Part shown: piece after piece, positions 47,901 to 60,400 of the stretch
Numbering within the stretch: position 1 is the first letter of the stretch
Layout: the number at the start of each line of letters is the position of its first letter
Assembly (NCBI GenBank): GCA_029706075.1
Contig: JAINUG010000139.1
Coordinates: 773,501-837,500, forward strand
From: Aldrovandia affinis
Lineage: Eukaryota > Chordata > Actinopteri > Notacanthiformes > Halosauridae
DNA: 64,000 bases
Direction: 5' to 3'
Position numbers and translations under genes: made by a program
Notes under the pieces: generated by a model
Told to the model about the DNA's origin: nothing
The model's database searches: none
What the model saw: only the letters and a program-made list of their open reading frames with translations

Positions 47901-50220
47901 TCCTCAACAAACCAAAACTAAAAACAGGTGCTGAGCGCGGCTGGAAAGGATTATCTCCATCAATGCTTATGCAATACTTCAATATTTATGGGATTTGATA
48001 TTTTATACAGAACTGGGGTTGTGTGTTACATTTACACAACCGCTACATTTACACAACTGCTCAATGGCACTGTTCTACTGCAAAATCCAAATGTATCGTA
48101 AAAGAAAACGTAGAAGGAGATTATGCAACTGTTTTGCAATACAGGGCACAAAATCGATGGTAATTTTTAAACGGTGCTGATGGTTAGGTTTCTGAAACAT
48201 GGTTATATTTTTCTCTGAAGCAGCTGCAAAAACTCGTGGTTAAAAAAGTGCAAAATCCAAATGTATAGGGGCCATTATTATCGTAGGGTTAGTTTAGGGG
48301 CCAAAAGGGCCAGTGTAGGGGTGGGGTTAAGGAGGGGCCATATGCAACTGTTTTGCAAGGGTGAGTTTAGGGCACAAAAGGGTGGGTTTCGATGGTCATT
48401 TTTTAGGGGCCACGGGGGCCATAGCAATGGAGGTTGAATACCATGTTAATATCCTCATGGTTATATTTTATATATTAAGGGTGGGTTTAGGGGCCACAGG
48501 GGCGGGGTTTAGGGGCCAGTGTAGGGGTGGGGTTAAGGGTGAGTTTAGGGGCCAGTGTAGGGGCGGGGTTAAGGGTGGGTTTAGGGGCCAGTGTAGGGGT
48601 GGGGTTAAGGGTGAGTTTAAGTGTGGGGGGTTTAGGGGCCAGGGTGTTTAGGGGCCAGTGTAGGGGCGGGGTTAAGGGTGGGTTTAGGGGCCAGTGTAGG
48701 GGCGGGGTTAAGGGTGGGTTTAGGGGCCAGTGTAGGGGCGGGGTTAAGGGTGAGTTTAGGGGCCAGTGTAGGGGCGGGGTTAAGGGTGGGTTTAGGGGCC
48801 AGTGTAGGGGTGGGGTTAAGGGTGAGTTTAGGGGCCAGTGTAGGGGCGGGGTTAAGGGGTGGGTTTAGGGGCCAGTGTAGGGGTTAAGGGGGGTTAAGGG
48901 TGAGTTTAGGGGCCAGGTTATGGAGAGATCAAAGGGAGGCAGCGGCACTCACATTTGATGTTGAAGGAGGCGTTGTTGGAGCGAGCCTCTTCGCCGCTCG
49001 CTGTGGAGACGCACTGGAAGTTTCCGGCATCCAGCCGCCGGTCCACCGCCGAGAACTTGAGGTTGCTTCCCTCCTGGAAGCGGCGATCCGTATCGCTCAC
49101 CGCTGCGCCGTCGTGCAGCCAGCTGTATGTGGAGCCCGCCGGGTCACTGACCTCACAGCGCAGCATGGCGCTGCGCCCATGCAATGCATCCTGGGACTTG
49201 GGCTCTTTGGTGAAGTAGAAGGAGACGGCTTGTACGCACAAAACTGAAAGAGAGACAGAGATAGAGGGAGAGGGGAGAGAGGGAGGGAGAGAGAGAGAAG
49301 AGGGGGGAAAGAGGAAGAGGGAGAGAGAGAAAAAATTGGGATATTATTCCACTGCATTTGCTCTGCAAACCAAACATTTTCCCCCACTGTCAGATGCATC
49401 AGCCTTACTCTGCTGAACTGTGACCTATTGCGGTCATGTGACCACAAAGCTCACCAATCATCTGCACACTTGTGTTGCAAACAGAAGGCAGTGAACCCAG
49501 TGGACGTGTGATCTGGGGTCAGACTCCCTGTCCTCGGGCCTGCAGCCGCGTACACAGTGACCCGCACCGCGGCTCTGGGGGAACCCTGCCTGAGCTACAA
49601 CATTACCGCCTCTCTGAAGCTATGACTCACCAGGCCCCTAGCTTTTCATCCCCAAAAAAACACACGGTAGACAGATTAATATCTCCTTACTGTGTGCTGG
49701 CCTCTCTCTCTCCCTTCTCCTGGAGCGGTGTTCTTTTCACCAGCTCAGGAGGCCAGGCGGGCCGGACCACTTCCTGTTCCTGCCACACCTCCCTGCACCT
49801 ACACCACGCCCACCCAGGGGCGGCCCTTCCCCAAGAATTCAGAAAACCTTTTCCACTTCTCCACACTTCCTCTTGTGTTGCCAGAGTGGCGTGGCACCGT
49901 GTGGTGGGTGGGGAACCCTAGACATGCGGCTGTCCTGTCCTGCCATCCTGGACAGGATGCGTGCCACGGGGGTTCAGGGGTAAGGAACTGGGTTTTGGAA
50001 TCAGGAGGTTGCGGGTTTGAGCTCTACTGTTTGGAAGCAAGGCGCCTAACCTGAATCTGTTAACCTGCGTGTATGCGGGTCACCCTGAACAAAGACAAAC
50101 AATCATTTAGTACTGACTGAGCAGAAAACAGTCTCATCACACAGAGAGAGCGAGTGGGGGATCCGTCTACATTACTGTGAAGCCATTTGTATTATTATTT
50201 TCATTCACACACACACACAG

Positions 50221-50262
<42 letters not shown>

Positions 50263-53200
50263 TAGTCTCTCTGATAGCTTAATCTGTAATAACTTCAATA
50301 AGGTTTTCAGTAGGATGCCTCTACATCTCTTAAACATCCGTATGTTCTGAGTGAGCATGTTCATGTACAGAGAGCATGAGGTGTACATTCAGTGGTGTCT
50401 GTTCTCCATCACCAGGGCACTTTAATAAGCAAGACTGTTCAGAGCTGAGTGCCCTTTACACACCATGAAAATACACTTCAAAGCTATGAGGAGGAGAAGA
50501 GGCCTACTTCCTGCCAAGATAAAGGAGGGAGGGAGGGGCAGGTGTGGTATGCAGCTGCCTACAACGATGTCTATTGCTGTATTACTGCACTGATCTCTTG
50601 TCTCTTGCGTGAACTATGATTGTTCCTGCCATGTATTAATGCACATCTTGTAAGTCGCTCTGGATAAGAGCATCTGCTAAATGCTTAAAATGTAAATGTA
50701 AATGTTTGTCTTCACTCAGAGATGAGAAAGCACGCATGCACAGACACAGACACACAGAGATACGCGCACACACACACACACACATACATATATACATACA
50801 TACATACACAGACATACACACACTCATACATAAATAGAGACACATGCACACACTCTTCTTTCAGACCCAGTTGGACTCTGGGGACTCTGCTCCCTGTCCA
50901 ATGGCCTGCAGACAGTCAGTCAGCAGCCTGATCAACCAGAACCATTCCCTGACACGCACAGACCGCAGAGACGAAACTCACGACCCCAAGAATACATGAA
51001 TTTATAAATAAAACAGAAAGAGAATCTCCACAAACATCCATCCCCCTGACTGAATGAGCGACGGTGTTGTCTGCGCTCCAGAAAGCCCGTTCCGTCTGCA
51101 CGCGCCGGCTGAAGGGCGGCCTGACTCCACTACCCACGCGGTTCACAGCGTGCAGCTTAGACCCTGCCTCAGCAGGAAACGGCCAGTCGATGCTACAAAT
51201 CCACACGACCGCTGGCACTCCTCAGAGGAGAAAGGGCAAATGTGGCAATGCTACGGAAATAGGGAAACCACAGAAATCGACAGAAGCGATTTCGTCATTT
51301 TTCGATAGAACACAATTCGCAAAGCTATTGTCTCACGCTCAATGTATGAGATGCAGAGGAACGGACTGTGTGAGCAGTCCTGCGTGGGGAAACGCCTCAG
51401 GCATACTACGCTTGTTAGAGGTCAGGGGTTAGAGGTCAAATCATCAACAGCACACAGACACAGGCCAGAGGAACACAAATACAACACCCAGGCTTAAAAC
51501 TCATTACGCAGAATTCTCGGCCCCGGTCCTAAAGACAGGGCACTCTCATACTACTACCTTTCTTTTATCTAAGTGGAACCTCCTTATTTAGCTTTGAAGC
51601 AACCGTCTTAACATTTACTGCTGATAAATATTATTATTATTATTATTATTGTGATTATGACCAAATATTGCTCAGCGTTCGACACATTCACTGGACGTGA
51701 CAGAGACGCCAAAGTAAAGATCTTTGGAAAACAGAACCCAAACGGGGAAATATAACTTCAAACTATTGACAAGAACATGATTCTCTCCCGTCTTTAAATA
51801 TTAATGTGTGTTGTAGGGGTGGGCCATTACTTCTGAACATCCCCACTAATTAATCTCCAGGAAGCCTGCCAAACTTTCAGAGCCCGACTGACGCCCTTGG
51901 AATGATGGTGCCTGCTCCTCCCCGAGCCGCACAGCAGGACGGGCTCTCTCTCCCGGACGGACACAACATGCCAGCCCATTTTTATGGGCTCTGAAAAGTA
52001 CCTGAACAATCTTCCCGAAGGCACACCATGCCAATCGAATGCCCCAGGCAAAAACAATACAAAACAAACATGCCAAAACAGCAGTGGGCAGCGGTTTTTA
52101 GTCTGCTGCATAGGAAATACAAAAGAGAAATATCCTGTCAAACATTGCCGTTTTAAACTGCCAGATCACCCAGACAGCTCAGACACAGAGGGAGAACAAT
52201 GGCCGATGTACCGGCTGTCTGGCATTTGCTTTGATTCTGAGAAGCTTTTTATTTTCACGGTGGCATTTTAAAGACCAGAGACACGGAAATGTCTTTTCCG
52301 AAAATGACAAACAGAATGGCACCTGTTTTTGCAAGCCTTTGTCTGCTTCATAGCCTGTGCAAATCCAATGGTCCCACCCTATTGGCCTCTGTGTGGTTTG
52401 TGAGCACGAGGTGTTGCATTTCTATGGTTTTGGCAAGGAAGTGAGGTCATGGTTGGCCTTCTCACTGTGGTGCACTGTTGGACCTTTAGTCTGTTTGAGG
52501 GATGCGACGGCATACATGTTTCTCGATACCGTGCCAATGGGATTCCATGCGATTTTCCATGTCCTTTGCAAGCGTGTTTTAGCTGGCTACTGTTCTATTA
52601 GTTACCTCATTAGTTTACACAGCCGCTATTCCACATATTAATTAATTAAGCTCTCCCCTTTTAGTTTATTCTTACTAAATATCTAACACTAGCCCTCCGG
52701 GCAACGTTCCAAATCAAATTAGTTGAATGTTAGCGAGTTAGCCAGCTAGTTTTTATATGATTAATGTACTAAAGATTAGCTAGCTGGCCACAATCATTTG
52801 TTTGGCAAATTCACTATGCATTATTTAGCCTGCAAGCACTGCAGTTTCATTTCCTTCAGTATCCAACAGACATCCATACAGCATTTTAATTCATTTTGAA
52901 ATCGCCAGTTAGGCTAAATAGCAGGCTGCTAGTGGAAAATATTTTTAAAAGTAGCTGGTGATCACTGCTGATTATAAGTATTAATGAGTATTTTATTATT
53001 TACATTAAGAGGGTCATGCTCTTGGAATCAGTCAAATCTGTTACGCACAACGTACATGTCTTTGCGGGACAAAGTGCATCATTAAAATACAGTGACGCCT
53101 TTGTTCAATGCAAAACACTTGTTTTGAGGTTTTTTTATTCCCGAAAGGATCACTGTAGAATAAACGAAAGAATAATAGTGTATAATACGATGTAACATTG

Positions 53201-54402
53201 ATATGAACATTTTTGATCAAAATATCACACTGTCGCATTCCTAGCCCATTGAATGGACAGACATAGTAGCACCCGGTGCTGATGGCACATGACCAATCGG
53301 GAGAGAGCGCTGTATGTGAGGCGGCCGCGGCCGAAGCCAACGCTGGCGTTCACTATTGAGAGTCGGGTCAGTGTGAAAGAGCCTTTAATCTGCCTCAGGC
53401 AACCTTTCAGGGAGGCCAAGAGAGAAAAAATAATTTTAAAAGACTTCAAACTGTTAACATGTCACAGCAATTTGGCAAATACCAAGGGCCTTAAAGCTGG
53501 TCTCAGATTCCTGACTAACAAGATTAGAACAGCTAAACAAGGCCTGAGAGCCTAGTAGAATCTTTACTTGTAAGATTTAATCGCTTAAGGGCTTTCCTTC
53601 TACTTAATTAGTTTAGGGAAACATTTCTATGTTTCCGATGTCAGTTTTGAAACGGTCACACACAGCTGGCTTACAGATGCCTATGTACAGAATGAAACAA
53701 ACCAGCGAAAAGAAACAAACGAAAGGGAACAAAAAAACATCCGAACCACAAATATTCACCACCAACTGTACTCACACAGAGCACAGGGTGCCCTGTATGC
53801 ACCACCTAGCTTCAAAACCTCCACAAATCACTGGTCAGCACATCATGTATAAACTTTAGATGTACTGCGGAACTGAACAGAAAGTGTGGCCACATTGCTA
53901 TGTCTATGGTTAGACCTGTTCAGTTCATTCGACGCTTTCTTGTTCAAACGGTGCGAGAGGCTAGTAGAGGGGTTTCGTTTGTGCTGCTCTCTGCTTTGTA
54001 CATAATAATGGCACTTAATAGTAATTAATCCGTAAAATGAAATGTTATTACAATTTTCACTATGTTATTGGAGCAGTGTTGGCGATCACAAGAGCACTAA
54101 AATATAACTCTCCACAGGGGAGTCTCTTTCTGCATGACTAACACGCATGACCCGAGTTGAGTAATACTGTGCTTTATTTCCCGTGTTCTTTCATAGCCAT
54201 CACGTGTGACAGGAGAAGGAACTGTTATCTAAAGCAATTTCACACAGGTGTGGGGGGTTACCAAGGGAACCTGAGACTGGTGGGTGGGAACACATGGCTT
54301 CCTCCACATCAACGAAACGCAATGCCAACACAATGCCATCTTCACACATTCCGACCATACTGCTGTAATGTGGAGCCACTCCACAGGTCAGTCCGCATCA
54401 AG

Positions 54403-54439
<37 letters not shown>

Positions 54440-57400
54440 CCACCCACATACATGCATACACACACATAAGCCCACCCACCCACATACATACATACACACA
54501 CATGCCCACACACACCCCCAACCACACACACATATAAACTGCCTGGCCAAAAAAAAAGTCACAACCTGGATTTAACTAAGCAAATAGGTAAGAGCCTTCC
54601 ATTGGATGATTACTGCAGTGATTAATATGTTTTAGCTGGCAACAAGTTATTTAACTCTAACTGATGCAGTGAGCAGCTTCTCATTTCTTAAACAACCATG
54701 TCGGAAGACATATCCTGTGGTCGTGGAAAAGATGTTAATCTGCTTCAGAAGGGTCAAATTACTGGCCTGCATCAAGCAAAGAAAACAACTAAGGAGATTG
54801 CTGAAACTACTCAAATTGGGTTAAGAACTGTCCAATGCATTATTAAAACCTGGAATGATAGTGGTGAACCATCATCTTTGAGGAAGAAATGTGGTCGGAA
54901 AAAAATCTTGAATGATCGTGATCGGTGATCACTTAAATGTTTGGTGAAATCATATCGTAAAAAATCAACAGTAGAACTCACGGCTATGTTTAATAGTGAA
55001 AGCAAGAGCATTTCCACACGCACAATGCGAAAGGAACTCAAGGGATTGGGACTAAACAGCTGTGTAGCCTTAAGAAAACCACTTGTCAGTGGGGCTAATC
55101 AGAAAAAAGGCTTCAATTTGCTAGGGAGCTTGGACTCTGGAGCAATGGAAGAAGGTCATGTGGTCTGATGAGTCCAGATTTACCCTGTTCCAGAGTGATG
55201 GGCGCATCAGGGTAAGAAGAGAGGCGGATGAAGTGATGCACCCATCATGCCTAGTGCCTACCGTACAAGCCTGTGGGGGCAGTGTTATGATCTGGGGTTA
55301 CTGCAGTTGGTCAGGTCTAGGTTCAGCAACGTTATGTGCCCAAAGAATGAGGTCAGCTGACTACCTGAATATACTGAATGACCAGGTTTTTCCATCAATG
55401 GATTTTTTCTTCCCTGATGGCACGGGCATATTCCAAGATGACAATGTCACGAGTCATCGGGCTCAAATTGTGAAAGAGTGGTTCAGGGAGCATGAGACAT
55501 CATTTTCACACATGGATTGGCCACCACAGAGTCCAGACCTTAACCCCATTGAGAATCTTCGGGATGTGCTGGAGAAGACTTTGCGTAGCGGTCCAACTCT
55601 CCCATCATCTATTGATGATATACAATATATATATATGATATACAAGATCTTGGCGAAAAATGTATGCAACTCTGGACGGAAATAAATGTTGTGACATTGC
55701 AGAAGCTTATCGAAACGATGCCAAGACGAATGTGTGCCGTAATCAAAGCTAAAGGCGGTCCAACGAAATATTAGAGTGTGTGGCTTTTTTTTTTTTGGAC
55801 GGGCAGTGTACATATACACACAACAACCCACCCACCCACACGCACGCAGACGCAGGGGGTTGGGGGGACACCTTAACAAGCACACACGTGCGGTCTGGAG
55901 ACTCAGCTGTCTCTCCTCCATGCGGTGGATGAAACCCTAACGCTGAGTCAGCACCATCTCAATGTGGACAGTGATCAGGACACGGTGGAGAACTTTAAGC
56001 ACTCAGCCTTAACGACTACACTTATAAATAAACCCTCTCCAGCAGACAGGCCCACAGCCCGGAGCAGGATTCCCCGCCGCCACAGAGAGCCTGAACCTCA
56101 CAGCCTCTGTGGAGATGGCCTGCAGCCAGAAAGTCAGTCAGAAAGTCATTACAGAGCAGCGCTGGAGAAACATTGGTGCTCAGGAGGCCCGTCAGGCCTC
56201 TCGAACCGCCACGGCATGGTTCCCATTCTGGGCCCGGCGATGAGTGCCGAGCCCAAATGCGGACCGATTGATTTGGCTGGCAGTGTAGTGTAATGGTTAG
56301 GGAGCTGGGCTTGTAACTCAGAGGTTGCAGGTTCAATTCCCAGGTGGGGCACTGCTGTTGTACTTAACCTGAATTGCTTCAGTAAAATATCCAGCTGTAT
56401 TAAATGGATTGTATGTAAACTGTGTAAGTCGCTCTGGATAAGAGCGTCTGTTAAATGCCTAAAATGTCAAATGTAAATGTATTTAAACACTTCAAAGGAG
56501 GCCCTTCCATTGGCTAACTCATCAAGGCAATCACTTCAAAGAAAAACTTGATCGAGTCCATTTTGAGGGAGTCAGGGGGAAGATTGTGCGGACATACGCA
56601 ATATATGTTGGGTTGCGAGTACGTTTTTTTCTTCTTGTAACCACGGCCGGTCCACCAAGAAACAGTCAACACGGCTTCCTAGACAGTGACATATTCGCAT
56701 TTGTAATTTAAGACATGTTCGCATTTTTTATTATATTCCTACAGCATATCTAAATTGGACAGGGTCCAGTCAAGAACGAATTAAAATGGCCACAGCTCAC
56801 AGAACAGTTTGATGATTTAAAAAAAGGCTACACTATCTCAAAAGTAGATCTGAGCACTGGGGTTCATATCAGTGCAAGATCTTAGCGCTGGATTGCTTCA
56901 ACGCTGGATCGCATCATCACAGCACCAGATCATATCAGCACCAGAGCATCTGAGTGGAGTGGGTGGCGTGTGCTCACAGTTCCATAGGGGTTGCCAACTG
57001 AACACTTCCCTTTTTTATTTTCAGTTTTTGCTTTTTAGTTCCCATTTTTTCTCCTTTTTTTTTGCAGCCAATTATCCCCCCCCTTGTATGAAAGGTCGCT
57101 GCTGCAGTCCCGAGACCGGTAGTGGGCGTTGCACCACCTCCTCCAAGCCACCACCCACCATGCTGAAGCCTGTCACCGTAACACACAGGACCACTCATAT
57201 ATGCAGCGAGTTCATATCGGCTTTTATCCCTCCCCCTCCCTGGGGTGGACAGTCAATTGCCGACCCCTAGTGGCACTCCTGGCCAGAGCTGAACACTTCC
57301 CTTTTAATTGTGTGGTAGTGTGAAAAATTTTTTAATGGCTGTAGAGATTTGGCCAGACACCGGAACCACTCACAGCAGGGGAACGGGGAACGGCTGGATA

Positions 57401-60400
57401 ACCGCTCAGATTGGAGGGACTGAGGAGGCACGGATCTGCTATGGAAGGGCTCTGTCCTCTGATGTCGTTATCAGACTTGGATCACCATCAGGAAATGCCT
57501 CTCAAAACAACACTGGCAGGGCAGATAAGGACTTATGGCTAACGGGAAAAACGTAATCGGCAAAAGTTGTGTCACTTCAACAGGAAGGCTTGCCGGCTTT
57601 CATCGAAGGGCTGTTTTGCACTTGCGTTTCTTCCTGCGTTCAAAGATCTTTGAGTGGTTTTCATGGCCCTGCAGGTGGTCCCGAAACACACGTTTCAACG
57701 CCAGTCCTTAAACTTGATCAAACGCAAACAAAGCCTTCATCCACAGGTTCCACCGTAGAGGGCAAGTCACACGGATGGTTCTCTCTCAGCTTCAGAGCCC
57801 TGGGCAGTTTCACGAAGAGGAAGAGCTTAATGAAAGCCTGCAGCAGCCAGATCCCAGACAGTGAAATGAACATCCGAGCGATGCACACCTTGGTGCTCCA
57901 GGTTTGTCCGGGATGTCCCCCTCACCGCCTCCGACCCTCAAACAGAGCTTTCATCGTGAAGGTTCTTTAATCTTTTCACCTCGTTATGCTGGAGCCAGGC
58001 TGCTGTGAAAGTGCAGTGAACAATCTTACATTTCCACTCCACTGTAGCATCTTTCAGTCAGTGTGGGCCGGGCCTGCACCACGGCCAGGGTTCTGGGTTC
58101 TGTGACTCACATCCATGCTTCTCCCTGAATGGATACATTTCCAAAGCAGCTCCTATGAGAGTGGATGCTTTTGGTGCGCTTTCTCCATCTTAGCTTTAAG
58201 GCACCCAGACTACCCTTACCCGCCCCTATCCCCACCCAGGGGTCCCTGAACACCCACGGTAGCCCACTGCCACAACTGTGCAGAGCAAAGGGAGAGAGCA
58301 GAGCCAATCCGCACATCCTGCCACGACGTCCTGGGTGCTCCTTCTGCTCCTCCATGTTTACTGTGTTATTCCTCTCCCGGGTGCGCGGGGAGCATTCGGA
58401 ACAGAGAGATATAATCCATCAAGGCCCTGACCACACATGAAACCAGAATGAAATCAGCCGCTGTCGTTCACAGGACAAGCACATGTTCACCATCCACGCA
58501 CACGTACAACATTTGCAGGCAGACACACACGTCTCCAGTTTCTAATGCGCAAAAGCACAGACGCAGGTTGAAAACCTGAGGGTAATGAGTGCAGTGAACC
58601 ACGCCCATTTTCACAGACTGAAATTCAGACTGAAATTCTCAGTGCACACCAGTTGTGACGGGCCACCGAGAGAACGCCATTACGGCCTCAACACCAAACC
58701 TCCATCAGCGCTACACTACCAAAGTGCACAGGACCTCTTCCTGCCGTGCGTCTGAATGACAAACTCTTCATCCGTGAGCTGAGGGCGAAGACAACTGGAA
58801 TGGAATGTAAGCACTGTGTGCAGATGCAGAGACGGCATTATCGCAACGAGCAAACTGCGCCTCTTCATCGCAGCGCCATTTCCCATGTTGCACCCTCTCA
58901 CGTGATGCACCCTGTCACAATGGACCAGCAGGTGGGAACCACCGGTGGTGGTGATGCTACAGTGGAGTGGAAATGTCTGTGTGAGAGGGGTTGGCACACT
59001 GCCCTTTACTGTGAGGGTCCCCTCCCTGCTGTTACTTCATGCTCTTTGCACTCTGAGTGTTGCACTATTTGCTCTGTGACTGGCGGAGGGCAAGCTGATC
59101 CTAGATCTGCTGATAATGAGGTGTCACGATTGGAGATGGACCATGACTGGCGGAGAGCAAGCTGATCCTAGATCTGCTGATAATGAGGTGTCACGATTGG
59201 AGATGGACCATGACTGGCGGAGAGCGAGCTGATCCTAGATCTGCTGATAGTGAAGTGTCCTCAATGGAGATGCTTTACTGCCATGACACATTTTATTTCC
59301 AGAGCACATAAATGATTAAAGTAACATAACCATGTTCATAATGATGTCACTATGCATGTAGCAGATATTTACCCAGCCATGAGACCAAATGGAAACCTGC
59401 TTCATGTGTATTTGCTCAAGTTATGCTCATTCCTCCACATCCACTGGCACAAAACCTGCAGCTCTGCATTATATTGGGCAGAATCCAACATAAACATGTG
59501 TGTAATAAAGAGTGGGGAAGGGTGGGGGTGGATGTTTCCCTTCCTCTATGTTTTAAACACAACTGTGCTGATGAGGGCACAAAGTCACAGGGAGGGGGGA
59601 GCGTGCAAGCTCCAAAGCAAACACGCACACGTTTATACGACAACGGTGTGCAAACGGTTCAAACGGTACAGGTAAATCTGTGGTGGTGTTTCACTGCTCT
59701 GAGGACCAGCAGCACTGGTCTGTTGGGTGGCTCATCCTGTTAAGGCAGGCACTGTTCTAGAGTGTGGATGAGCCCCACGATCTGCATCCTCTTAGGGCAC
59801 TGTTCTAGTGTGTGGATGGGCCCCACGGTATCGAATCCAGACTGTGCCAGTCAGCAGCTCTGCGGGGCACCGCAAAAATTGGCGGTAGCGTCGCCCAGGG
59901 AGGGAGGGATCCAGTCAGCTGGATTGTCCGCGTCTCAGTGCACACCAGCGACCCGCAGTGGTCAATCTATCAGTATAAAGCTGCATAAAGCTGCACTGCA
60001 TGAAGTGTCTTCCTCCAGTTCATGTCTGTGCAAAGCTTAACTTGTAGACTGCGGTGTGAAAAGAAGCAGCGGCTGATTAAGGAACGAGTGAGCGTTCCAA
60101 ATTGGAAGAAAAAGGGCAAAAAGGATAAAAAAGCGATGAGCGCCACAGCCATAGCCATGCTACCAATCCATAAAACACATGACGTACATACAACAGCCAA
60201 CTGGATATACCACGATACCCATAAAACACTGAGCTGTAGCAAGCCATTACTTCAGCCTGATGCATTAGACTGACAGAGCATCCAACAGCCAGACTCTAAT
60301 GGAACATTTTTTAAAACCCATCCACCTGCAGATGTTAGGAACCTGGTATAAGTGCTATGACTAAGAGAAAGCCAAACCAGAAGGGGGGGATTCAAAGTAC

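Noticed and set aside
48361-48887. Gly-rich repeated reading frames ([11 protein letters not shown])
   Set aside because: Pure minisatellite translation, several frames open together, no start context or splice signals.
57569-57970. Plus-strand frame of 133 codons as a nested gene in PTK7 intron 1
   Set aside because: No recognisable domain, promoter or splice context; length is within chance for this composition.
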